Below are positions 1 to 7,171 of a stretch of 11,958 nucleotides of DNA, piece after piece (the stretch's first letter is position 1; the number at the start of each line of letters is the position of its first letter). The notes beneath the pieces are model-generated. The model did not search any database. It was not told the origin of the DNA and saw only the letters and a program-made list of their open reading frames with translations. Origin of the DNA: VYFG01 sp964403545 (lineage in GTDB: Bacteria > Pseudomonadota > Gammaproteobacteria > Arenicellales > Poriferihabitantaceae); contig CAYOGN010000056.1 of NCBI GenBank assembly GCA_964403545.1, forward strand, positions 1-11,958, read 5' to 3'. The translations under genes were made by a program, and so were the position numbers.

Positions 1-374
1 TTGCATTACCCCCCGGGACGTCACCTGAACTGTTTAGCCAGAAAGGGAATTGGGCCCGTAGCAGTTCTCCGGCTGGTCTCAGAACGTGGATATACAGTAA
101 GTACATCGACGTAAACGGTAATCGTGGCGTTATAAATGCAGATGGCGTACGCGTTCGCCCTTCCCCTTCCACCAGTAATTCTACCTCACCGCCATTGGGT
201 AAATACCGGCGTGGAGAAAAGGTTGTAGTATTGGACAGCAAAGGTGACTGGACCGAAATTCGGGCGCCCAAGGATATCGGTGCATGGCTGCGAACGGAGT
301 ATATGGTGAAATATCTTGACACCGAAATGAATCGTCAACAGCAGTGGACAAAATCCAGTGCTCATGGTGCGTGA
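1..374 (+). CDS. SH3-domain protein, C-terminal part (5' truncated by window edge)
   Basis: An open frame runs from the left edge (first full codon at 3) to the TGA at 372-374, giving the last 123 residues. Two bacterial SH3-like (SH3b) modules are visible. The end of the first carries the pattern KGNWARSSSP...TWIYSKYI. The second, complete module spans about residues 43-105, with GVRVRPSPS, a GEKVVVLDSKGDWTEIRAP core and a closing GAWLRTEYM. SH3b modules usually bind cell-wall peptides or mediate protein contacts in the envelope, and proteins with tandem copies are common in gammaproteobacteria. No catalytic domain is present in the visible part, and the N-terminus, where a signal peptide would lie, is outside the window. 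The TPR gene follows 48 bp downstream on the same strand, so the two may be co-transcribed. The specific role is unknown. Confidence 0.8.
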   Translation, partial: ALPPGTSPELFSQKGNWARSSSPAGLRTWIYSKYIDVNGNRGVINADGVRVRPSPSTSNSTSPPLGKYRRGEKVVVLDSKGDWTEIRAPKDIGAWLRTEYMVKYLDTEMNRQQQWTKSSAHGA

Positions 375-422
375 TCAATAAACTTTTTCCTGCTCAGTCT
401 CTCGAATTCCGGTTGTTTATTA

Positions 423-1199
423 ATGAACATTAAATCCTGGCCCCGGAAAGTTCAGCCGTTTGAAACCGCCAAAACTTTTGCCCTCTCTGGCGACTGCCTG
501 TTTAGCCCGGTTTCCACTGCAATCAGTTGGTTTTTTCTTCTCTGGGTTTTCGGAATTACCTTATGCCTGCCAAAGATTGTACTGGCTGAAGGAGTCGATG
601 ATGTGTATGAACTAATCGATTCCGCGCGACTGCCAGATACACTTGTCCAGATAAACAGCCTGCTTGATAAGTCCCCGGACGATCCAGACCTCTTGTTCAT
701 CCGAGCGCTCATTGCAGAAAAAAACAGCGGCAGCGAAAAAGCAATACAATACTATCAGGGCTTGATCCAATCCCACCCGGATTTACTCGAACCCTATAAC
801 AATCTGGCAATCCACTATGCAAATGCGGGCGACTACAAACAGGCAATAAAAACCCTGGAACAGGCGATGCAAGCTAACCCGACCGTTGCCATCGCTTACC
901 GTAATCTATCTGCAATTTACACTCAACTTGCAAGTGCCGCCTACCATGAAGCCCTTGACTCAACCACTTCACCAGAACCACTGCAGCTATTACCGCTGAA
1001 CAGGCTTGATTCAATGCGGTTTTTGCCAACCGGGGAACAATCATTAAACGATAAAGCTGAATTGGTCCCTGTAACCAAACCTGATACAGATAAAGCAATC
1101 CAGGAACTTGCTCCGGTTACCAGTATAGAACTCGAGCCTGCGGTGGAACCACCTGTTTTGAATTCAGCGGCCACTCCATCGCAAACTGACCCGGAGTAA
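423..1199 (+). CDS. TPR-repeat protein with N-terminal signal/anchor sequence
   Basis: This 258-residue protein has a polar N-region of about 33 residues and then a hydrophobic stretch at about 34-50. The sequence KIVLA before Glu56 could be a signal-peptidase site, so the product is probably periplasmic or anchored in the inner membrane. Residues about 88-170 contain two good tetratricopeptide repeats and the start of a third, including the motifs EPYNNLAIHYANAGDYKQAI and AIAYRNLSAIY. These repeats make a helical scaffold for protein-protein contacts. The tail (about 175-258) is low in predicted structure and rich in Glu, Pro and Thr. The ATG at 423 is the only plausible in-frame start upstream of the hydrophobic segment, although its Shine-Dalgarno sequence is weak. 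The gene lies 48 bp after the SH3-domain gene, so both products may act in the envelope. I do not recognise a named family, and its partner is unknown. Confidence 0.85.
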   Translation: MNIKSWPRKVQPFETAKTFALSGDCLFSPVSTAISWFFLLWVFGITLCLPKIVLAEGVDDVYELIDSARLPDTLVQINSLLDKSPDDPDLLFIRALIAEKNSGSEKAIQYYQGLIQSHPDLLEPYNNLAIHYANAGDYKQAIKTLEQAMQANPTVAIAYRNLSAIYTQLASAAYHEALDSTTSPEPLQLLPLNRLDSMRFLPTGEQSLNDKAELVPVTKPDTDKAIQELAPVTSIELEPAVEPPVLNSAATPSQTDPE

Positions 1200-1226
1200 T
1201 TTTGCCGAATGCCCCGAGTCTGATCA

Positions 1227-1243
1227 GAACAACCCCGTTGTTC
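1227..1243. terminator. Perfect short hairpin between convergent genes, possible bidirectional terminator
   Basis: GAACAAC (1227-1233) and GTTGTTC (1237-1243) form a perfect 7-bp inverted repeat with a 3-nt loop. It lies 27 nt after the TPR-gene stop, and its right end overlaps the fba stop codon (TGA, complement 1242-1244). The position between two converging genes fits a shared terminator. Neither side carries a proper U-tract, so intrinsic termination would be inefficient; it may instead stabilise 3' ends. This is a structural inference only. Confidence 0.4.
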
Positions 1244-2306
1244 AGCAAATTTCCGGATCGAGTTCTCCAGATATATACCGGGAAGTCATCTCCTCCAGAT
1301 TAAGAACTTTGATCTTTGACCCGTTGCCGGCGGTGCCAAACGCCTGAAACCGCTCTCGACATATTTCCTGCATTGCTTTGGTCGCTGCTTTCAAATACTT
1401 GCGAGGATCAAAATCAGAAGGATTCTCTGCCAGGTGGCGACGGATGGCTCCCGTAGAAGCCATTCTGAGATCGGTATCTATATTTACCTTACGAACCCCA
1501 TGCTTGATACCTTCTGCAATTTCAGCGACCGGAACGCCGTAGGTCTCTCCCATATCGCCCCCATACTGATTAATGATGGCCAGCCAGTCCTGAGGAACCG
1601 AAGAGGATCCATGCATCACTAGATGCGTATGTGGTATCCGTGCGTGAATTGCCTTGACCCGATCAATAGCAAGGATGTCCCCGGTCGGGGGTCTGGTAAA
1701 TTTATATGCGCCATGGGAGGTTCCGATCGCAATGGCGAGTGCATCAACATGTGTTTTACTGACAAAATCTGCAGCTTCTTCAGGGTCGGTAAGAAGTTGA
1801 GAATTATTCAACACTCCTTCAGCACCAATCCCGTCCTCCTCGCCCGCCATGCCTGTTTCAAGTGACCCGAGACACCCGAGTTCTCCTTCCACAGATACAC
1901 CACAAGCATGTGACATTTCTACCGCCTGACGGGTAACGCCAACATTATATTCATAACTCGAAGGTGTCTTTCCATCCTCCAGTAACGAACCATCCATCAT
2001 CACTGATGAGAAGCCAAGTTGAATGGATCGCTGGCAAACAGCCGGAGAAGTACCATGATCCTGGTGTACCACTACCGGAATATGAGGAAACTGTTCAACT
2101 GCCGCCTCGATCAAGTGTCGCAGAAACGGTGCGCCAGCGTAGGATCTCGCACCTGCTGAGGCCTGAACAATCACCGGCGAGTCGGTTTCATCCGCGGCCT
2201 GCATAATTGCCTGCATTTGCTCCATATTGTTGACGTTAAATGCTGGGCAGCCATACTGATATTCTGCAGCGTGGTCCAGTAATTGGCGGAGTGAAATTAT
2301 TGCCAT
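1242..2306 (-). CDS. fba: Class II fructose-1,6-bisphosphate aldolase
   Basis: This Zn-dependent enzyme of 354 residues interconverts fructose-1,6-bisphosphate with dihydroxyacetone phosphate and glyceraldehyde-3-phosphate. Family members of this subtype (often called CbbA or Fba) also handle sedoheptulose-1,7-bisphosphate in the Calvin cycle. Diagnostic motifs are PAFNVNN (21-27), HQDHGTSP (81-88, with the catalytic Asp83 and zinc-ligand His84), VEGELGCLGSLE (139-150), GTSHGAYK (195-202), HLVMHGSSSVP (228-238) and KVNIDTD near the C-terminal third. The length matches the family. The open frame extends 14 codons upstream to a TTG at 2348, but the ATG at 2306 matches the conserved N-terminus (MAIISLRQLLDHA) and has an AGAGA stretch 9 nt upstream, so I prefer it. 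It is the last gene of the - strand cluster, 207 bp after pgk, with its own candidate promoter in the gap. The enzyme is cytoplasmic. Confidence 0.95.
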   Translation of the reverse strand: MAIISLRQLLDHAAEYQYGCPAFNVNNMEQMQAIMQAADETDSPVIVQASAGARSYAGAPFLRHLIEAAVEQFPHIPVVVHQDHGTSPAVCQRSIQLGFSSVMMDGSLLEDGKTPSSYEYNVGVTRQAVEMSHACGVSVEGELGCLGSLETGMAGEEDGIGAEGVLNNSQLLTDPEEAADFVSKTHVDALAIAIGTSHGAYKFTRPPTGDILAIDRVKAIHARIPHTHLVMHGSSSVPQDWLAIINQYGGDMGETYGVPVAEIAEGIKHGVRKVNIDTDLRMASTGAIRRHLAENPSDFDPRKYLKAATKAMQEICRERFQAFGTAGNGSKIKVLNLEEMTSRYISGELDPEIC

Positions 2307-2340
2307 AATGGGATATCTCTTGATTGTTGCCAGGGAACCT

Positions 2341-2380
2341 TTGATCAATGAAAACTGGTTCTTGTCATCATGTTGATCAA
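2341..2380 (-). repeat. Two TTGATCAA palindromes in the fba leader
   Basis: The 8-bp palindrome TTGATCAA occurs at 2341-2348 and again at 2373-2380, separated by 24 bp, between the candidate fba promoter and the fba start. Each copy is self-complementary, and the two copies can pair with each other to give an 8-bp stem with a 24-nt loop in the leader RNA. The sites could be a dimeric regulator's operator pair or an RNA element, or chance in DNA already rich in GATC. They lack the 4-nt spacer of an FNR box. Low certainty. Confidence 0.3.
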
Positions 2381-2395
2381 GGCCTCTAGCAAAAC

Positions 2396-2424
2396 ATTAT
2401 ACCATCTAGCGGCTATACGAGTAT
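2396..2424 (-). promoter_or_regulatory. Candidate extended -10 sigma-70 promoter for fba
   Basis: Read on the - strand, TATAAT (complement 2396-2401) is preceded directly by TGG (2402-2404), a perfect extended -10 element. With a 17-bp spacer the -35 hexamer is ATACTC (2419-2424), a poor match, which is tolerated in extended -10 promoters. Transcription would start near 2389 and give a leader of about 83 nt before the fba ATG at 2306. It lies in the largest gap of the cluster, which supports independent expression of fba. No experimental evidence is available. Confidence 0.5.
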
Positions 2425-2483
2425 CCTGTTATAGCTTGCAGGCAAGCCAAATCAGGAACGGGCTCAAGCTTTCCGCTAATATT

Positions 2484-2509
2484 CCCGACAGTTGCTAGTA
2501 GTTGCCGGG
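2484..2509 (-). other. Hairpin just downstream of pgk
   Basis: CCCGACA (2484-2490) and TGCCGGG (2503-2509) form a 7-bp stem (one G-U pair in the - strand RNA) around a 12-nt loop, starting 4 nt after the pgk stop codon. No U-tract follows (AATATTAGCGG comes next), so it is not a typical intrinsic terminator. It may protect the 3' end of a pgk transcript or weaken read-through into fba. A smaller stem, GCTTG/CAAGC with a 4-nt loop, lies at 2434-2447. Confidence 0.3.
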
Positions 2510-2513
2510 TTAT

Positions 2514-3701
2514 TCAGGAATGCTGTGCAGCCCGACTTTGCAAAATTGCCACTGCCGGCAAAACCCTTCCTTCGAGAAATTCGAGGAAGGCACCGCCACC
2601 AGTGGAGATATAAGAAATGCCCTCTGTCAATTGAAATTTATCTACAGCAGCCAGGGTATCGCCACCACCCGCGATTGAGAATGCAGGGGAATCGGCGATG
2701 GCCTGACCAAGTAATCTGGTGCCGGCACTGAACTGCTCAAATTCAAAAACTCCTACTGGTCCATTCCATACAATAGTACCTGCGGAACGCATAATTTCCC
2801 CATAGGCGGCAGCCGTTTCAGGCCCGACATCGAAAATCATATCATCCGCAGCCACCTGATTAACCGCTTTAATCTCGGCTGAAGTATCCGGATCAAATGC
2901 CTTTCCAACCACCACGTCAACCGGAACCGGGATTTTCTTGTTATTTTTCCCGGCACGATCCATCAGGTTTCGTGCCGCTTCAACAAGCGTTGGCTCGAAC
3001 AATGACTTTCCAACAGAATATCCGCTGGCGGCTATAAACGTATTGGCGATACCTCCACCCGGTACAAGCAGATCAACTTTATCGCTCAGCGTATCCAACA
3101 CCGTGAGTTTAGTCGAGACCTTGGATCCTCCGACAATTGCGACGGTGGGCGGAGTGGGCGCTTTGAGAGCCTTGTCGAGGGCGGCAAGTTCTGCGATCAA
3201 CAATGGCCCCGCACAGGCAATTTTGGCGTATTTTGCCACCCCGTGGGTCGATGCCTGGGCACGGTGGGCGGTACCAAATGCATCCATTACATAGACATCA
3301 CACAATTCTGCATATTGCCTGGAAAGTGATTCGCCGTCACTCTTTTCACCGCTGTTAAACCTGACATTTTCCAGCAGAATCAGTTTTCCGGGTTCCGTCA
3401 CCATGGTTCCGTGAAGATAGTTCGATTGCAGCTCAACGGGCATACCGAGCAATTTTTCAAGATGCCTTGCAACGGGTGCAAGGGAAAATTCTTCTGCGTA
3501 CTGCCCTTCAACAGGTCTTCCCAAATGAGACATCAATATCACCATCGCACCGCCTTTCAATGCCTCCCGAATGGTTGGTAAAGAGGCTTGAATACGCTGA
3601 TCAGAATGTACTTTGCCGGCGCTCAAAGGTACATTGAGATCCTGTCGAATAAGCACCCGTTTCCCTCGAATGTCGAGGTCGGTCATTTTAGTAATTGACA
3701 T
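2514..3701 (-). CDS. pgk: Phosphoglycerate kinase
   Basis: This is a cytoplasmic kinase of 395 residues, close to the bacterial norm of about 390. It transfers phosphate between 1,3-bisphosphoglycerate and ADP, making ATP in glycolysis and consuming it in gluconeogenesis or the Calvin cycle. Visible signatures are RQDLNVP (19-25, substrate-binding Asp and Asn), the MDAFGTAHRAQAST segment, VGGSKVSTKL, GGGIANTF, NGPVGVFE, the nucleotide-binding GGGDT (345-349) and STGGG (366-370). No motif is missing. The ATG at 3701 matches the family start (MSITKMTDLDIRGKRV), although the upstream Shine-Dalgarno sequence is weak. It lies 59 bp after tkt in the same direction, with no clear promoter in that gap, so the two are probably one transcript. 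The gap gene (glyceraldehyde-3-phosphate dehydrogenase), often found between tkt and pgk in proteobacteria, is absent here. Confidence 0.97.
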   Translation of the reverse strand: MSITKMTDLDIRGKRVLIRQDLNVPLSAGKVHSDQRIQASLPTIREALKGGAMVILMSHLGRPVEGQYAEEFSLAPVARHLEKLLGMPVELQSNYLHGTMVTEPGKLILLENVRFNSGEKSDGESLSRQYAELCDVYVMDAFGTAHRAQASTHGVAKYAKIACAGPLLIAELAALDKALKAPTPPTVAIVGGSKVSTKLTVLDTLSDKVDLLVPGGGIANTFIAASGYSVGKSLFEPTLVEAARNLMDRAGKNNKKIPVPVDVVVGKAFDPDTSAEIKAVNQVAADDMIFDVGPETAAAYGEIMRSAGTIVWNGPVGVFEFEQFSAGTRLLGQAIADSPAFSIAGGGDTLAAVDKFQLTEGISYISTGGGAFLEFLEGRVLPAVAILQSRAAQHS

Positions 3702-3760
3702 CGCTTAAAACTATGGATCGGTCAAATATAAAACTGGCAAGACTGCGCCTGGGGTCGGAA

Positions 3761-5761
3761 TCAGGTACTACCCAACATTTTCTGAAGGGTACTGACCACA
3801 TGTTCGGTGGTCAGATTAAAATGCTGATAGACAGCTTCAGCAGGGCCGGATTCACCAAAAGTATCAATTCCGATTACACGGCCCCGGGATCCGACATATT
3901 TCCACCAGCCATCGGTTACTCCGGCCTCTACCGATATCCTGGTTTCTACTTCGTCCGGCAATACTGACTGACGATAATCTATATCCTGGGCATCGAATTG
4001 ATCCGTCGATGGCATGGAAACAACGCGAATATTCCGATCAGACAGGTGTTCCGCAGCCCGAACTGCCATTTCAACTTCAGAACCGGTAGCAATTATTATG
4101 GCTTCGGGCAACCCGGCACATTCTCGCAGAATGTAGCCCCCCCGGGAAATAGCTTCGATCTGCTCCTGCGTTCGTCCCTGATGAATCAGACTCTGGCGTG
4201 AAAATATCAGTGAGTATGGTCGATTGGAAGATTCAAAAGCATGTTTCCAGGCGACCGCTGATTCCACTGCATCACAGGGCCTCCATACGGACATTCGCGG
4301 GATCAAACGCAACGATGCCGTCTGTTCAACCGGTTGGTGAGTAGGACCATCCTCACCCAAACCGATTGAATCGTGAGTAAACACGAAGATACCGGGAATC
4401 TTCATCAGTGCCGCCATACGCAATGCATTGCGTGCATACTCCGAGAACATCAGAAAGGTAGCCCCATAAGCTCTGAATCCACCATGCAAAACCAGGCCAT
4501 TCACAATGGCCGCCATGCCGAATTCACGCACACCAAAAAATATATAGTTGCCATTATGTGCTTCCTGAATACCTGTTGATCCCGACCAGATTGTCAAATT
4601 TGACCCGGCAAGATCAGCGGATCCACCGATCAACTCCGGCAGTAACGGGCCAAACGCATTAAGACAATTCTGTGATGCTTTGCGACTGGGAATGGATTCC
4701 TCCTTTTCATTCACCGCAGAGACTATTGCAGTAGCCTGCTGCTCCCAGTTAGCTGGTAACTGCGCCCCAATCCGGCGTTCGAACTCCGCAGCCAGTTCGG
4801 GATAAGCAGCCTGGTAGGCAGCAAATTTGTGACGCCAGGAAGATTCGGCTTCGCTACCGGAAGCTCTACCGTCCCATGCTCTGGATATTGGATCGGGAAT
4901 TTCAAACGCCGGACTGGTCCAACCCAACCGCTGCCGCGCCAGGATAATTTCTTCTTCACCGAGCGGAGCACCATGACAGGACTCAGTACCTTGCTTGTTC
5001 GGCGAGCCAAAACCAATGATCGTTTTGCAGCAGATCAAAGATGGCCTGCCCGTTTCTTCTTTCGCCGCATCAATGGCATGGCATATCGATTCCGGATCAT
5101 GGCCATCGACATCCGGTACGACGTGCCAGCCATAAGCTTCGAAACGCTTTACCGTATCATCAGTAAACCATCCTTCCACCGCACCATCAATGGAAATTCC
5201 ATTGTCATCATAAAATGCAATCAGTTTTCCAAGACCCAGAGTCCCGGCGAGGGCACAGGATTCATGTGAAATACCTTCCATCATGCAACCATCTCCGAGG
5301 AATACCCAGGTGTAATGATCGATGATTTCATGATCAGGTCGATTAAACTGGGCACCAAGAGTGCGTTCTGCAATCGCCATCCCGACTCCATTGGAAATCC
5401 CCTGCCCCAGGGGCCCGGTAGTCGTTTCAATTCCCGGGGCATAGCCAAACTCCGGATGCCCCGGAGTTTGTGAATGTAGTTGCCGAAAGTTTTTCAACTG
5501 ATCCATTGGCAAGTCATAACCACTCAGGTGGAGCAATGCATAAATCAACATCGATCCGTGACCATTGGACAATATAAACCGGTCCCGATCAATCCATGTC
5601 GGATTCGCCGGGTTGTGTTTGTGGTAGTCGCTCCACAAAACTTCGGCGATGTCTGCCATGCCCATAGGGGCTCCAGGATGGCCACTTTTCGCTTTTTGAA
5701 CAGCATCCATGCTGAGCGCACGGATTGCATTGGCTTTTTCTCGCCGACTGATTTCACTCAT
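3761..5761 (-). CDS. tkt: Transketolase
   Basis: This thiamine-diphosphate enzyme of 666 residues (E. coli TktA is 663) moves two-carbon ketol units between sugar phosphates in the non-oxidative pentose phosphate pathway and the Calvin cycle. Active-site motifs are all in place: SGHPGAPMGMA (26-36, His28), SNGHGS (65-70, His68), GPLGQG (116-121), the ThDP/metal motif GDGCMMEG from 156, YDDNGISIDG, VREFGMAAIVNG with the catalytic Glu, and THDSIGLGEDGPTHQPVE with two conserved His. The SMPSTDQFDAQ segment of the C-terminal domain is also present. The ATG at 5761 gives the usual short N-terminus (MSEISRREKANAIRALSMDA). The gene starts 135 bp after the phosphatase stop, so it may have its own promoter, and is followed by pgk after 59 bp. 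The enzyme is cytoplasmic and homodimeric in the family. Nothing in the sequence suggests a defect. Confidence 0.97.
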   Translation of the reverse strand: MSEISRREKANAIRALSMDAVQKAKSGHPGAPMGMADIAEVLWSDYHKHNPANPTWIDRDRFILSNGHGSMLIYALLHLSGYDLPMDQLKNFRQLHSQTPGHPEFGYAPGIETTTGPLGQGISNGVGMAIAERTLGAQFNRPDHEIIDHYTWVFLGDGCMMEGISHESCALAGTLGLGKLIAFYDDNGISIDGAVEGWFTDDTVKRFEAYGWHVVPDVDGHDPESICHAIDAAKEETGRPSLICCKTIIGFGSPNKQGTESCHGAPLGEEEIILARQRLGWTSPAFEIPDPISRAWDGRASGSEAESSWRHKFAAYQAAYPELAAEFERRIGAQLPANWEQQATAIVSAVNEKEESIPSRKASQNCLNAFGPLLPELIGGSADLAGSNLTIWSGSTGIQEAHNGNYIFFGVREFGMAAIVNGLVLHGGFRAYGATFLMFSEYARNALRMAALMKIPGIFVFTHDSIGLGEDGPTHQPVEQTASLRLIPRMSVWRPCDAVESAVAWKHAFESSNRPYSLIFSRQSLIHQGRTQEQIEAISRGGYILRECAGLPEAIIIATGSEVEMAVRAAEHLSDRNIRVVSMPSTDQFDAQDIDYRQSVLPDEVETRISVEAGVTDGWWKYVGSRGRVIGIDTFGESGPAEAVYQHFNLTTEHVVSTLQKMLGST

Positions 5762-5896
5762 AGATTTTACCGGACAATAAATTTAAATTCTGGATTTGGT
5801 TACAAATGCCAGTAATAGAGAAGACAATATATGGAACAATGGAGAATCAAACTAGTGCCCTTTCGGGATACACTGCACTACTTATGCGGGCGTGAC
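5762..5896 (-). other. Intergenic region upstream of tkt with a hairpin
   Basis: This 135-bp gap between the phosphatase stop and the tkt start holds no gene. In the - strand RNA, UAGUGC (complement 5875-5880) can pair with GCACUA (complement 5853-5858). Within the loop, CCC-GAAA-GGG offers a competing or nested stem with a GNRA-type tetraloop. The following bases (GUUUGAUUC) are only weakly U-rich, so it is at best a leaky terminator. The AT-rich stretch from 5845 to 5762 could carry a promoter (for example TTGTCT, 17 bp, TGTAAC), but matches are poor and I do not assign one. Confidence 0.3.
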
Positions 5897-6730
5897 CTAC
5901 AGAGGTGTGCCTGCATCAAAGCCATTAATATTAATCCAGCTTGCCCATTGGATCAGAAGCTCCGGATTCACCGCAGCCACTACCGATCTTTTTCTCAGAC
6001 TGGCACAGTCCAGTGGCGCACCTGAAAGTGATGTTGCAGCACCTCCCGCCTCAATCAGAATGAGATAGCCAGCGGCAAAATCCCATAATTTCTGTCCGCC
6101 ATGTAAATAAAGCTGGATACGCCCAGCCGCCAACCAGCACCACTCGAGTACCGAAGAACCCAGATTTCGTTGTGATCGATATGGCGGCGACCGAACAAGC
6201 CTTTCTGCCAGTTCCGATACCAGTCGTTTGTAATCGACATTTGCGATACATTGTCCCAGGGATTTGGTATCACTACAGACAATTTTCACCCCATTCAGGA
6301 ATGCACCCCTACCTGCTTCTGCAGAAAAGCATTCTTCACGAACCGGGTCATAAATTACCGCCAGTTGCGGTAGACCATCGATCACCAGAGCAACGGAAAC
6401 ACCATAGCAGAGAAACCCTGAGGTAAAATTTGTGGTTCCATCCAGAGGATCTATCACCCAGTATCCATATTTACTGTCATTACAAATCAGGACTTGCTCA
6501 GCGTGCTCCATTTCTTCTCCGATGGCACGATATTGAGGCCACCGATCATTAAAAACTTCGATCAATCTGTCCTGAATCTGCTGATCTACCAGAGTGACAT
6601 AACTGCCATCCCTTTTGTGAATTGGCTCAACACAACCGGAGCGCAGCCCTGGAATACCACGAGCCACCGAAATAACCAGATCGCAAACATCCACCAGAGT
6701 GGGTGAAGATGTTTCCAACGTCTTCATCAT
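5897..6730 (-). CDS. Inositol-monophosphatase-family sugar/polyol phosphatase
   Basis: This 277-residue protein belongs to the Mg-dependent IMPase/FBPase-like superfamily. The metal-binding motifs are intact: KRDGSYVTLVD (about 39-49), GEE (71-73), WVIDPLDGTTNF (91-102, with the paired metal-ligand aspartates) and WDFAAG near residue 212. DPLDGTTNF resembles the SuhB/IMPase branch rather than CysQ, which usually has DPLDGTKEF. Members hydrolyse phosphate esters such as inositol-1-phosphate, and some act on fructose- or sedoheptulose-bisphosphate or histidinol phosphate; the sequence alone does not fix the substrate. Possible starts are GTG 6733, ATG 6730 and ATG 6727. I chose 6730 because it forms a TGATG junction with the stop of the CheW gene (6730-6732), typical of coupled translation; AGGTG lies just upstream. 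Its position before tkt, pgk and fba makes a sugar bisphosphatase role worth considering, but this is inference. Confidence 0.88.
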   Translation of the reverse strand: MMKTLETSSPTLVDVCDLVISVARGIPGLRSGCVEPIHKRDGSYVTLVDQQIQDRLIEVFNDRWPQYRAIGEEMEHAEQVLICNDSKYGYWVIDPLDGTTNFTSGFLCYGVSVALVIDGLPQLAVIYDPVREECFSAEAGRGAFLNGVKIVCSDTKSLGQCIANVDYKRLVSELAERLVRSPPYRSQRNLGSSVLEWCWLAAGRIQLYLHGGQKLWDFAAGYLILIEAGGAATSLSGAPLDCASLRKRSVVAAVNPELLIQWASWININGFDAGTPL

Positions 6731-7170
6731 CACACCTGATTGTCACCCGTTTGATACAGGTCCCTGCAAATTTGGCCAATATCGGGAATCACACCAGGGT
6801 CACCTTCGAGTTGTACCGCACCCAACATGTAGTCCATTTCAGAACCTTCGTCCGTAGCCTGTTGATCGGATATATCGATAACTCTGGGTGAATCCAGGCT
6901 GGTCAATGCCAGAAATGCGTCGTTAGCAGTGGATTTCATCGGCCATAAAATGACAATGCGCTGGTAGTCGTCATCGGCACCAGCCAAATGCGCCATTAGT
7001 TCTGAACTCTTAAGCAAGGGAACCGTATATTCTCGCCAACTGATATGACCGGCAAGAGCAGGGAATTCAATATCAGATGTTGAAACAGGCACGGACCCAA
7101 CAATTTGGGCAACCATGCTTACCGGTATTAAAATTTGAAATCCGGCAGCCTGTAGAGTGAGAACTTGCAC
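6730..7170 (-). CDS. chpC: CheW-domain coupling protein, ChpC-like
   Basis: This 146-residue, single-domain protein has a CheW-like beta-barrel pattern: an initial strand pair (VLTLQAAGFQILIPVSMVAQIVG, about 3-25), a middle AGHISWREYTVPLLKSSEL segment (about 40-58), QRIVILWPM (about 70-78) and a final FLALTSLDSPRVIDI strand pair (about 86-100). CheW proteins link chemoreceptors to the CheA kinase. In the Pil-Chp system of type IV pilus control, ChpC is the CheW-like protein encoded shortly after chpA, which is the reason for the name. The start is GTG at 7170, one base after the chpA stop (TAG, complement 7172-7174), so translation is probably coupled. The next gene overlaps its stop codon. 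The methylesterase gene chpB, which sits between chpA and chpC in Pseudomonas, is missing. Domain assignment is firm; orthology to ChpC rests on context. Confidence 0.75.
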   Translation of the reverse strand: MQVLTLQAAGFQILIPVSMVAQIVGSVPVSTSDIEFPALAGHISWREYTVPLLKSSELMAHLAGADDDYQRIVILWPMKSTANDAFLALTSLDSPRVIDISDQQATDEGSEMDYMLGAVQLEGDPGVIPDIGQICRDLYQTGDNQV

Positions 7171-7171
7171 G

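Noticed and set aside
2307..2348. N-terminal extension of the aldolase from a TTG at 2348
   Set aside because: The extra 14 residues are not part of the conserved aldolase N-terminus, while the ATG at 2306 matches it and has a better ribosome-binding context.
2341..2380. FNR/ANR-type operator in the fba leader
   Set aside because: The FNR consensus has four bases between TTGAT and ATCAA; here the half-sites are fused with none, so only a generic palindrome is claimed.
3761..3967. + strand frames across tkt and pgk (for example 3695-3967, 4829-5269, 2938-3294)
   Set aside because: They are antisense to well-conserved enzymes, have no family resemblance and no ribosome-binding sites.
5762..5896. 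Riboswitch or small RNA in the phosphatase-tkt gap
   Set aside because: Only one short hairpin is present and no known riboswitch core could be recognised in 135 bp.
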